A stretch of 35,244 nucleotides of DNA from the IMG/VR virus record IMGVR_UViG_3300009551_000087, positions 1 to 35,244 of that record. One strand, 5' to 3'. The position numbers and the translations under genes were made by a program. Below are positions 1-6,546 of this stretch, in pieces. Within the stretch, counting starts at the first letter, position 1; each line of letters begins with the position of its first letter. The notes beneath the pieces are model-generated. The model saw only the letters and a list, made by a program, of their open reading frames with translations, was not told the origin of the DNA and searched no databases. The stretch is from a virus.

Positions 1-80
1 CGGCGTTCTCTTCCATTCCTAATTTCCCACTAGGCCCACGGCAGAGGTCGCGCGGAAATTAGGAATGGAAGAGAACGCCG
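1..80. repeat. 27-bp perfect inverted repeat at the window edge
   Basis: Positions 1-27 and 54-80 are perfect reverse complements, separated by 26 bases. As RNA or single-stranded DNA this would fold into a long hairpin. There is no T-tract after it, so it does not look like an intrinsic terminator. The right arm overlaps the first possible ATG (65) of the small forward gene. Sitting exactly at the sequence edge, it may be an assembly fold-back artefact instead of a real terminal or regulatory hairpin. Confidence 0.9.
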
Positions 81-193
81 TTAGGATTATGGCACGGAGA
101 AGGGGCATACGCAGGCTACCGGAAGCAATGATTGCTATAGCGGAAGAAAAGGCAAAGGTTGAAATTGAAAGGATTATGAAAGATGTCAATTAA
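65..193 (+). CDS. small hypothetical basic/helical protein
   Basis: An ORF of 42 codons from ATG 65, or 34 codons from an in-frame ATG at 89; an upstream in-frame TAA at 20-22 rules out a longer gene. The product begins with an arginine-rich segment (MARRRGIRRL from the second ATG) followed by a charged helix. Its stop overlaps the start of the next gene (ATG at 183), the usual coupling of phage genes, which is the main reason to accept it. GGAA at 54-57 could serve the ATG at 65, while the AGGA at 83-86 lies very close to the ATG at 89. Function unknown. Confidence 0.45.
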   Translation: MEENAVRIMARRRGIRRLPEAMIAIAEEKAKVEIERIMKDVN

Positions 194-506
194 TACTATT
201 CAGACTTTGTACGACGAGCTTTTCGGAACGATCAAAGCCTTACGGGCTGGCAAGATGTCCGTAGAGGATGCCAAGGGGGTTGCGGATGTATCAAACGCTC
301 TAACCAGAGCGATCGAGTGCGAGCTAAAGTGTATCGATAAGATAGGTGCGAAAGGAACGGGAATCATTAGCGAGGCGCATCTAACCCCGAGGGAAGGCGA
401 GGAGGCGACGCGTCCAGCGCTGGTATCCCCCCAGCGCAAGATAGCGGTATCCGTTACGCCAGTGAACAATTGGCCACGCTTATCCAAGGATGGAACTGAC
501 AAATAA
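183..506 (+). CDS. conserved-type phage hypothetical protein
   Basis: A 107-residue product. Residues 1-55 (LYDELFGTIKALRAGKMSVE...AKGVADVSNAL) resemble a small helical protein common in phages of Proteobacteria, whose pattern is LFETLRALKDGK followed by AKAIADVAQ; its role is not known. The second half is low in predicted structure. AAAGGA lies upstream, and the start overlaps the preceding small ORF by 11 bases. A strong terminator follows, so the two small forward genes form the end of an operon that begins at or left of the window edge. The family resemblance is from memory. Confidence 0.75.
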   Translation: MSINTIQTLYDELFGTIKALRAGKMSVEDAKGVADVSNALTRAIECELKCIDKIGAKGTGIISEAHLTPREGEEATRPALVSPQRKIAVSVTPVNNWPRLSKDGTDK

Positions 507-529
507 CGAAGCTGACAGCATCCCCCTTT

Positions 530-564
530 GCCCCGGTGTTGCGATAACCGGGGCTTTTTTTTTT
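530..564 (+). terminator. rho-independent terminator
   Basis: An 8-bp perfect stem (GCCCCGGT, 530-537, with ACCGGGGC, 547-554) and a 9-base loop are followed directly by ten T residues. It ends the small forward operon. Read on the reverse strand it lacks a T-tract, so it does not obviously terminate the convergent primase gene that stops at 568. Confidence 0.95.
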
Positions 565-567
565 GCC

Positions 568-2844
568 CTATGCAGGCTGATCCGGCTCGTCATCCTGCAA
601 AGGCAGCTCCGCAGGGGGCGGGCCAAGCGCCGCAGGACGCCATACCCTGAAGCGTTCCCCGCCTGCCATCACATCATGCTGTAGCCACCCTAGATGCCGA
701 AGCGCAGTCGTGGCGCGGTTCATGAGGGTTTTATCGTAAGCCTGGTGCTTCTCGAGCCCGAGGCCCTCGCGCATGACCTCGTTCAAGGTCACTTGATGCC
801 TGGCGCGCAGATACAGGCGAATGGTGCTCGCAAGGGTGTCTTCGGCGCGGCGCGCATTCTGCTCGAGTTTGGCTTCAGTGTCGGGAACATCCCACCATTT
901 TCGACCGGCCTTGTAGAGCGCCACCGCCTCGGCAAAGAGCTGCTCTCGTTCGAGGGCGAGCCAATCGGTGTCTACGGCCGTACACCGCACGGGCCAGAAG
1001 CGGCGCGCACCGGTGTCATCGCGGTTCCACTCCAGGCTATTGGTGGTCGCAGCGAACGCGCACGAGCGGGGGTGATCGCTGGCACGCCGCTCGTAGGGTG
1101 CGCGGTAGCGATCGTCGCGACACGTGACGATGCCATTGATCCGCTCCATGTCGGCTTTCTTGAAGCTCGAGAGCTCGGAAATCTCTACCAGCATTTTCCC
1201 CTGCAGCACGAGGTAAAAGTCCTTGGTGCTGACGGATTCTTGACACTCCGCATACCAGGGCCCGCCTAGGATTTTCAGGCCCGAGGTTTTCCGGATGCCT
1301 TGCTCTCCCTCGAGGACGGGCATGTTATCGAGCTGGCAGCCTGGCAGGTAAATGCGCGCTACCACCCCGGTCATGAAACAGCGGCCGACCGCGCGCATGT
1401 ACTCGTTGCGTTTGGCCCCAAAGCCACGGATGAAGAGTTGCTCCACGCGCGGCTCGCGATCCCACTTGAGGGACTCGAGCCACTCGAGCACACAATTGCG
1501 CTGGTTCTGGTAGGCGTAGAGCGTCACGGCATCATCGACCGTGGTCTTACGGATGTTGTGGATGCCTAGCCGCGCCTGGAGCTCGCGGAGCAGTTTTAGA
1601 GTGTCCCAGTCTCCCCACTCGCGCAGCTTGCCCTCCTGCCCGGTCATGACCTTCTGGAGAAACACGTCATAGTGCAGGGGATCGTACTGACCGTCTTGGA
1701 CCTTGCCGGAAATGATGGCGGTCGCGTTCGCCATGTTGGCGTGTACCCCCTGCTTGCTGAAGGTGAGCCCATAGCGCGCGGCCAGGGCGTAGGGGGCGGG
1801 GTCCTCGACCTCCTGCGTCTCATGGTTAAGGGTCACGCGCCCCGGGACGGAGGTGGGCCGCTGTACCTCAGAGGGGGCCACAGCGGGCCGCGAGATAAGC
1901 TTTATACGCGGCCGTAGCCACACGTTGATATCGTTCGACTTGACCCCTTCGTGCACAAGGTCCGCCGCATCGAAGCCCTCGGCTAACCCATCGGTGTCAA
2001 CCAGGCTGACCTTGCAGTGTAGGGCTAGCAGGATCGCGGTGAGCTTCTCCATGGCTTTGAACCCTGCCGTGTCGGCATCGGGCCAGAGCAGGCACGGCCG
2101 ACCGGCCAGGGGCGTCCAGTCATTTTGCTTGACCGCGCCCGCGCCGCCCGACCAGGTGGTGACGGCCGCGCGCTCGGACTGCTCGAGCAAGGCATCTGCC
2201 GCCTTCTCGCCTTCGACGATGATCACTACACCCCGCCGCGCCTTGATGATGGGCAGGTTATAGAGCGGCCGCGGGGCGGGAAGCGCTTTAGCGCGCCATT
2301 GGCCATCCTGCCACGTCCAGGGGGCAAACTCCTTCCCTGCAGGGGTGTGGTAGCGGGCATTGACGAAGATCAAGCGGCCGTTTTCATCCGGGTACTCGTA
2401 GGCCCTCCAGGGCAGCCCGTGCTTGATGTGCTTGAAGGCGGGACCGCCGCGGGGCGCGTCCAGGGGGGGGTAAACCCAGGCGATCTCCCGCACGGCCGGA
2501 TCCTCATTTTTCTGCGGCCGGATGGGCGTGACTACGGTTTCCAGATCCCCATAGCCGTACTTGCCGGCGAGCTCGCGGCCGGCCTCGAGCTGCTTGAGCC
2601 CATGGAGCCGCGCATAGAGGGCGGTCATGCCCTTGCCGCCGATCTCCTCCTGGCCGTTGAAATCGCGCCACAGGCCCGTGTTGACGTTGATCTTGAAGGA
2701 ATCCCCGGATTCGCCTTGCAGGCTGCCAGAGCACCACTCATGGCCGACCTTCTTGCCGTTCGGGAACCACTCGCGCCATACCTCGCGCTGCATGAGCCAT
2801 CCGTCCAAGGATGTGAAATCGAAAAATACATTCGACGAAGCCAC
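568..2844 (-). CDS. TOPRIM / VirE-type primase-helicase
   Basis: A 758-residue replication protein. Residues 36-80 have the layout of a primase zinc-binding domain (WCSG...SFKINVNTGLWRDFN...GKGMTALYARL) but keep only one cysteine, so metal binding looks lost. A TOPRIM domain follows, with VEGEKAADAL (E211) and LWPDAD (D256, D258). The C-terminal half is a VirE-family (PF05272-like) P-loop ATPase: Walker A GEQGIRKTS near 513-521, Walker B-like MLVEISE (551-557), sensor FAATTN (597-602) and an arginine pair in GARRFWPV. It probably primes and unwinds at the fork. The start is GTG at 2844 with GGGGAGGGG just upstream. It is the last gene of the reverse early operon, 25 bases after the HTH gene. 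Confidence 0.9.
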   Translation of the reverse strand: MASSNVFFDFTSLDGWLMQREVWREWFPNGKKVGHEWCSGSLQGESGDSFKINVNTGLWRDFNGQEEIGGKGMTALYARLHGLKQLEAGRELAGKYGYGDLETVVTPIRPQKNEDPAVREIAWVYPPLDAPRGGPAFKHIKHGLPWRAYEYPDENGRLIFVNARYHTPAGKEFAPWTWQDGQWRAKALPAPRPLYNLPIIKARRGVVIIVEGEKAADALLEQSERAAVTTWSGGAGAVKQNDWTPLAGRPCLLWPDADTAGFKAMEKLTAILLALHCKVSLVDTDGLAEGFDAADLVHEGVKSNDINVWLRPRIKLISRPAVAPSEVQRPTSVPGRVTLNHETQEVEDPAPYALAARYGLTFSKQGVHANMANATAIISGKVQDGQYDPLHYDVFLQKVMTGQEGKLREWGDWDTLKLLRELQARLGIHNIRKTTVDDAVTLYAYQNQRNCVLEWLESLKWDREPRVEQLFIRGFGAKRNEYMRAVGRCFMTGVVARIYLPGCQLDNMPVLEGEQGIRKTSGLKILGGPWYAECQESVSTKDFYLVLQGKMLVEISELSSFKKADMERINGIVTCRDDRYRAPYERRASDHPRSCAFAATTNSLEWNRDDTGARRFWPVRCTAVDTDWLALEREQLFAEAVALYKAGRKWWDVPDTEAKLEQNARRAEDTLASTIRLYLRARHQVTLNEVMREGLGLEKHQAYDKTLMNRATTALRHLGWLQHDVMAGGERFRVWRPAALGPPPAELPLQDDEPDQPA

Positions 2845-2869
2845 GACCCCTCCCCGCGAGTGCGCGCGG

Positions 2870-3067
2870 TTACGGCTTGTTGAGCTCGAGCTCGAACTTC
2901 AATAGGCGGAGCCTGCCATCTGGGATGACGGGGGATTCCTTGAGCCAGTAAGAAACGGTGTTACGCGCGCAGCCGACCAGCTTGGCGACGCGCAATTGGG
3001 AGAGCCCGTGCCTTTCCATGAGGCGCACGAGTTCCAGTGTACGGGGGTTTTTTGGTTTTGGTGTCAT
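2870..3067 (-). CDS. small helix-turn-helix DNA-binding protein
   Basis: A 65-residue protein. Residues 17-45 (HGLSQLRVAKLVGCARNTVSYWLKE) form a clear XRE/Cro-like helix-turn-helix with the Q..VA...G....VS.WL pattern. The start at 3067 is preferred because its ATG overlaps the stop of the VRR-NUC gene (ATGA) and GGAGGT lies 11 bases upstream. An ATG at 3112, with GAGG 4 bases ahead, would add 15 residues and cannot be excluded. Family members act as Cro-like repressors or as small activators. An imperfect palindrome at 3095-3112 lies just upstream of the start, and a related perfect palindrome lies in the divergent control region, so early transcriptional control is a reasonable inference. 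Confidence 0.85.
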   Translation of the reverse strand: MTPKPKNPRTLELVRLMERHGLSQLRVAKLVGCARNTVSYWLKESPVIPDGRLRLLKFELELNKP

Positions 3068-3435
3068 CGGGTGAGCGTACCTCCAGAGCAGGATATGTTC
3101 AATAATTGACATGCGTCCTCGACTGAGAACGCCACCCCGGCGATGCCGCCCGAGCGCTTGACAGCCTCGATGAAATTTTGCTGCTCAGGCGTCATGCGCT
3201 TGCCGGGCATCTTGGTTTCGATCGCGAGGAAGCGCGCGATCGTCTGGCCCACCATGTCGGGGGTGATGGTCACGGAATGCCAGCCGATCAAGTCGGAGCT
3301 GCCCACGCAAAGCCCGTACTGCACCCAGTTACCGGAACGATCCTGGTAGCGGCCGACGTTGTTCCGGAACAGGCGCGTGCCGATGCGCGCGCCTATTTTG
3401 AGGTGAACGTCGCGGACGAGTTTGGTCTCACCCAT
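3064..3435 (-). CDS. VRR-NUC domain nuclease
   Basis: A 123-residue protein with the whole VRR-NUC fold (PF08774) of the PD-(D/E)XK superfamily: GSSDLIG carries the aspartate, FLAIETKMPGKRMTPEQQNF carries the E-x-K pair and a conserved glutamine, and AVKRSGGIAGVAF is the typical closing strand. Phage stand-alone VRR-NUC proteins are thought to be structure-specific endonucleases in replication or recombination. The ATG at 3435 is chosen because the family starts here and because it overlaps the stop of the upstream 59-residue gene by 8 bases; a longer in-frame ORF to 3516 would add unlike sequence. The 3' end overlaps the HTH gene by 4 bases. Confidence 0.88.
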   Translation of the reverse strand: MGETKLVRDVHLKIGARIGTRLFRNNVGRYQDRSGNWVQYGLCVGSSDLIGWHSVTITPDMVGQTIARFLAIETKMPGKRMTPEQQNFIEAVKRSGGIAGVAFSVEDACQLLNISCSGGTLTR

Positions 3436-3607
3436 GGCGCTTGAGGTAGTCGATTCGATCCTTGATGCGCAGACATTCGAGCGTCTTATCCTGGCGCGTG
3501 AGAGCTGCAAGCTCATACTCGTTGCGAGCCTCGATCTCGACCTTGATCAGACGCATTTCCTCATCTTGGGCCTCTTTAAGTTGGCTCAGAAGCATTTCAA
3601 TCATCAT
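3428..3607 (-). CDS. 59-aa coiled-coil hypothetical protein
   Basis: A 59-residue ORF, almost entirely charged helix (MMIEMLLSQLKEAQDEEMRL onward, ending DRIDYLKRHG), consistent with a short coiled coil. Evidence that it is real: GGAGGT stands 6 bases before the ATG, its start overlaps the stop of the upstream DUF551-like gene by 11 bases, and its stop overlaps the start of the VRR-NUC gene by 8 bases. It fills what would otherwise be a gap in a tightly packed operon. Function unknown; a partner of the nuclease or helicase is possible from position only. Confidence 0.8.
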   Translation of the reverse strand: MMIEMLLSQLKEAQDEEMRLIKVEIEARNEYELAALTRQDKTLECLRIKDRIDYLKRHG

Positions 3608-4016
3608 TGGAACCTCCGGAAAAATCGGGTTGGTTGATATATGCCCAGTGAGTGACTTGATTCAAGGACACCCAAGTGTCTCCATCATCCAGCCACCAGC
3701 CGGGCTGATTCGGGCTATCCATGGTGTACGGGAAAGGCATGTGCAGGGTTCCCGTGGTCATGCGGCCGCGATCGAGATACCTATCGCATACTCTGACTAA
3801 GACCACATCGGATTCTTTGAGGTCACTCTCAACGAGGTTGAGATTCGGAGTGGCGTCCTCGAGCTTGTGCCAATTGATTCCGGGAGCTGCAGATTCGCTA
3901 GCCTCGCGCTCGTCCAGCCACTTGGAAAAATCATTGATAGCTTGCGCCTGCTCGGGGTGCAAGGGAGGCCCTACTACGCCGATGTACTGGATAGAGAGTT
4001 TTTGGTTTTTCTTCAT
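3597..4016 (-). CDS. DUF551-like phage protein
   Basis: A 139-residue protein. The C-terminal half has the DUF551-like order of conserved features: W-H-KLEDATP near residue 50, DVVLVRVCD, a central MTTGTLH strand, W-LDDGDTWVSLNQVTHWAYI and a nearby proline. DUF551 proteins are small phage proteins of unknown function. The first 45 residues are a separate short helical segment. The ATG at 4016 overlaps the helicase stop (ATGA); the in-frame extension upstream lies in helicase coding sequence and is not used. The family assignment is by pattern only. Confidence 0.75.
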   Translation of the reverse strand: MKKNQKLSIQYIGVVGPPLHPEQAQAINDFSKWLDEREASESAAPGINWHKLEDATPNLNLVESDLKESDVVLVRVCDRYLDRGRMTTGTLHMPFPYTMDSPNQPGWWLDDGDTWVSLNQVTHWAYINQPDFSGGSNDD

Positions 4017-5407
4017 ACCGCCACCTTCCGCTGCATTTTGAGTAACCGCCCTTCCCACACATGCTGAGCCCACCCCTCGGGGTTGCGGTAGCCGCGTTTG
4101 CGCGCGAGCTCCACCAGGGCATTCATGTCTTTGGCCATGCCGACCTGGCGCGCCTTGCGCGTCGCCTCGAGGTACTTGTCCGTGAGCTCCTGGAGCTGGC
4201 CGGCGCGCTGCGCGACCTTGCGCTCTTTCACCGGGATGATATGGCCGCAGTCCAGGCACACCCGCACATTGCCGGGGTTGGCGGCAAAGCAGTTTTTGCA
4301 GATTTTGAGCGACGCCAGCCGCTCGGCCTGGCGCGTGGCCCGATACCCTTGCAAGCTGTACTCACGCGGATCAGTCGGGAGCCCGTGGCGTAGGGCGTTG
4401 CCGGCGTGGTCCAGCATGATGGCTTCCTTCTTCCCCTCAAAGGTGCGCAGGATGCGCCCGAACTGCTGGAGCCACAATCCCAGGCTCATGGTGGGCCGCA
4501 GGCTGATCCCGACCTCGATTCCCGGGACATCGAAGCCCTCGGAGATCAAGTCGCAACTGGTCAATATACGTAGTTTCCCTGATCTGAAGTCACGGATCAC
4601 ATCGCGCCGCCAGTCGCGCGGCATGCCGCCATCGATCGCCTGCGCGGGATACCCCGCCTTGTTGAAGTCCTCGGCGACGTCCTTGGCGTGCTTGACCGAT
4701 ACGCAGAAAGCAACTCCACGCTTGCCCTCGGCCAAGCGCTTATAATGGCTCACGGCATCGCCCGTCAGTCCGGAGTGCTCAATGGCCTTCTCAAGTTCTT
4801 TCGCGGAGTAGTCACCCGCTCTTTTATGGACACTCGTAAGGTCAGGGGAGCTCGGGCAAAATACCCTAAAGCGGGAGAGACGTCCCGCATCAATCAACTG
4901 CTGTACCGTTGGGCCCGGGATAAGCGCATTGAAGTAATCATCCAGTCCCTCTCCCCCCATTCGGAAGGGCGTAGCTGTCACCCCCAGGAAGGCTGCTTTG
5001 CGAAACCAGTCCAGCACGCGGCCAAACTTGGTATTACCCGTGCAATGGTGCGCCTCGTCAACGATCAAAAGCGTGGGGGCCATCAACATCCCAAGCCGGT
5101 TCACCGCCGTAAGGACTGAGGCAACCTGAACCTTGTGCTCACGGCTGAAGGGATAATTCGGCGAGACGATGCCGTGCGGCACATCGAATTTATTGAGCGT
5201 CTCTGAGACTTGCTCGAGGAGCTCCTCCCGGTGAACGAGGATCATCACGCGCCCGCCCTTTTGCACGTGCGTGCGCGCGATATAGCTGAAGACGACGGTT
5301 TTACCAAAGCCTGTCGGGGCAACGAGCAACGGGGCGCGGAGCTGCTTGCGGTAGGCTTCCCGGATAAGCTCGACGGTACTTTCTTGTTCTGGCCAGAGTT
5401 GGATCAT
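4013..5407 (-). CDS. DEAD/DEAH-box superfamily 2 helicase
   Basis: A 464-residue SF2 helicase of the type common in phage replication modules. Near the N-terminus are the Q-like region LWPEQ and motif I APTGFGKT; then motif Ia VHREELLEQ, motif II VDEAH, motif III GVTATP, and in the second RecA domain SEGFDVPGIE and motif VI QQFGRILR. A four-cysteine zinc ribbon (CKNC...CLDC) follows, then a basic helical tail. It is the first gene of the leftward early operon. ATG 5407 is chosen because AGG stands about 9 bases before it; a TTG at 5437 would place the start inside the operator-like palindrome. It likely unwinds the origin or recombination intermediates. Confidence 0.92.
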   Translation of the reverse strand: MIQLWPEQESTVELIREAYRKQLRAPLLVAPTGFGKTVVFSYIARTHVQKGGRVMILVHREELLEQVSETLNKFDVPHGIVSPNYPFSREHKVQVASVLTAVNRLGMLMAPTLLIVDEAHHCTGNTKFGRVLDWFRKAAFLGVTATPFRMGGEGLDDYFNALIPGPTVQQLIDAGRLSRFRVFCPSSPDLTSVHKRAGDYSAKELEKAIEHSGLTGDAVSHYKRLAEGKRGVAFCVSVKHAKDVAEDFNKAGYPAQAIDGGMPRDWRRDVIRDFRSGKLRILTSCDLISEGFDVPGIEVGISLRPTMSLGLWLQQFGRILRTFEGKKEAIMLDHAGNALRHGLPTDPREYSLQGYRATRQAERLASLKICKNCFAANPGNVRVCLDCGHIIPVKERKVAQRAGQLQELTDKYLEATRKARQVGMAKDMNALVELARKRGYRNPEGWAQHVWEGRLLKMQRKVAV

Positions 5408-5430
5408 GCTTAAGGACCTCGGTGCGGAGG

Positions 5431-5447
5431 GTGTCAATAGTTGACAC
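5431..5447. promoter_or_regulatory. 17-bp palindrome, probable operator
   Basis: GTGTCAATAGTTGACAC is a perfect palindrome with 7-bp arms and a 3-base centre. It lies between the divergent early operons, overlaps the expected transcription start of the leftward promoter and contains the -35 hexamer TTGACA of a possible rightward promoter. A similar imperfect element stands before the HTH gene. Binding by that HTH protein is an inference. Confidence 0.65.
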
Positions 5448-5469
5448 TAGCATAATCGCGTGCCATGCT
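5441..5469 (+). promoter_or_regulatory. possible rightward promoter for the recombination operon
   Basis: A perfect -35 TTGACA (5441-5446), a 17-base spacer and a weak -10 CATGCT (5464-5469). The -35 lies within the palindrome, so a protein bound there would block it. Transcription would start near 5476, just ahead of the structured leader. The weak -10 keeps this tentative. Confidence 0.35.
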
Positions 5470-5477
5470 CTTGTCCA
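5449..5477 (-). promoter_or_regulatory. predicted sigma70-type promoter, leftward early operon
   Basis: Read on the reverse strand: -35 TGGACA (5477-5472), a 17-base spacer and -10 TATGCT (5454-5449), which match the consensus at 5 of 6 and 4 of 6 positions. The start of transcription would fall near 5442, inside the palindrome, and the helicase ATG lies 35 bases further on. Confidence 0.5.
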
Positions 5478-5490
5478 GCCTGGCGAGTGA

Positions 5491-5553
5491 GGTGCGTCTC
5501 TCGAACCGGGTTAGGGCCGGAGCCCTGACTCCGGCCCGTCCTTCCGACGCACC
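5491..5553 (+). promoter_or_regulatory. structured 5' leader of the recombination operon
   Basis: Two nested perfect stems: an outer 8-bp stem (GGTGCGTC, 5491-5498, with GACGCACC, 5546-5553) and an inner 9-bp GC-rich stem (GGGCCGGAG, 5514-5522, with CTCCGGCCC, 5529-5537) closed by a 6-base loop. No T-tract follows, so it is not a simple terminator. The ribosome binding site of the exonuclease gene (GAGGAA, 5564-5569) is outside the structure. No known riboswitch class is recognised. Confidence 0.55.
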
Positions 5554-5574
5554 CAACGCACACGAGGAACCCCT

Positions 5575-6546
5575 ATGCCTTTGCAATTTCCAAAGTCCGA
5601 ACAAGAATGGCTCGAGCTGAGACACCTGTACGTCTCGAGCACAGAATCATCCGCCCTCTTCGGCTTGAGCCCGTACCAGACTCCGTTCGAGCTCGCGGTG
5701 GAGAAAAAATCCCCGAAGCCCAACGGTATCGGAACCAATAACCGAATGACCTGGGGCAAGCGCTTGCAGGAGGCAATTGCCAAGGGCGTGAGCGAGGACT
5801 ACGGCGTGAAGGTGCGCCGCGTCACAGGGTATGCCGTCAATCCCAACTGCAATATGGGCGCGAGCTTCGATTATGAGATCGTCGGATTGAAGGATGAATG
5901 GGACGATGACAATGATCCCATGCTGCGCCAAATGTACAAGGACCTCGGCCCCGGAGTGCTCGAGATCAAGAATGTCGATTGGCTCGTGTTCAAAAATGAC
6001 TGGAAGCTCGAGGACGGCCAGATCGAGGCCCCGCCTCACATCGAAATTCAAGTCCAGCATCAGCTCCATTGCATCGAGCGCAAGTGGGGCGTGATGGGCG
6101 TCCTAGTCGGCGGCAACGATGCGCAGCTCATTTTGCGCGAGCGCGATCAGGAGGTGGGCAAGGCGATCGAGACCAAGGTGGGTGAATTCTGGGCGTTGAT
6201 CGGCCGCGGAGAAATGCCGCCCGTGAAGCTGCCCGAGGATGTGGATATCATCCGCAAGATTTACCTCTTGGCCGAGCCTGGCAAGCTCCTCGAGCTCCAT
6301 GAGGACGCTGAGCTCGAGCGGTGGTGCCAGGACTATCGCGAGGTGATGCAGCTGCGAGACGCCAATGAGGCGTCGCGTAAGACGATCGGCGCGCGCATCC
6401 TCCAGAAGATCGGCAACGCTGAAAAGGTGCTGTGCAAGGGATACTCCATCCAGGCCAATACCGTTGGCGAGGCGCTGATCGAAGCCTACACTCGCAAGTC
6501 CTATCGTAACCTCACCGTCCGAGTCAAAAAGGCGAACGCGTCATGA
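5575..6546 (+). CDS. YqaJ/lambda-type recombination exonuclease
   Basis: A 323-residue nuclease of the YqaJ viral recombinase family (PD-(D/E)XK fold). An early VSSTESSALFGLSPY segment matches the family's start, followed by WGKRLQEAIAKG (E66), GASFDY (D99), LEIKN (E130 and K132 of the E-x-K motif) and QVQHQL (Q159-Q163). Such enzymes degrade one strand of a duplex end 5' to 3' and hand the exposed strand to an annealing protein, here the RecT homologue encoded directly downstream with a 4-base stop/start overlap. GAGGAA stands 5 bases before the ATG. It opens the rightward operon behind a structured leader. Confidence 0.92.
   Translation: MPLQFPKSEQEWLELRHLYVSSTESSALFGLSPYQTPFELAVEKKSPKPNGIGTNNRMTWGKRLQEAIAKGVSEDYGVKVRRVTGYAVNPNCNMGASFDYEIVGLKDEWDDDNDPMLRQMYKDLGPGVLEIKNVDWLVFKNDWKLEDGQIEAPPHIEIQVQHQLHCIERKWGVMGVLVGGNDAQLILRERDQEVGKAIETKVGEFWALIGRGEMPPVKLPEDVDIIRKIYLLAEPGKLLELHEDAELERWCQDYREVMQLRDANEASRKTIGARILQKIGNAEKVLCKGYSIQANTVGEALIEAYTRKSYRNLTVRVKKANAS

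Noticed and set aside
1-80. Protelomerase-type telomere
   Set aside because: Such sites have continuous palindromes with a very short centre; here 26 unrelated bases separate the arms and no protelomerase gene is present in the window.
2125-2883. 252-codon forward ORF opposite the primase-helicase
   Set aside because: It overlaps conserved TOPRIM and primase-domain sequence on the other strand and shows no family pattern.
4017-4259. 81-residue extension of the DUF551-like protein
   Set aside because: It is Pro/Arg/Gly-rich shadow of the helicase coding region; ATG 4016 overlaps the helicase stop.
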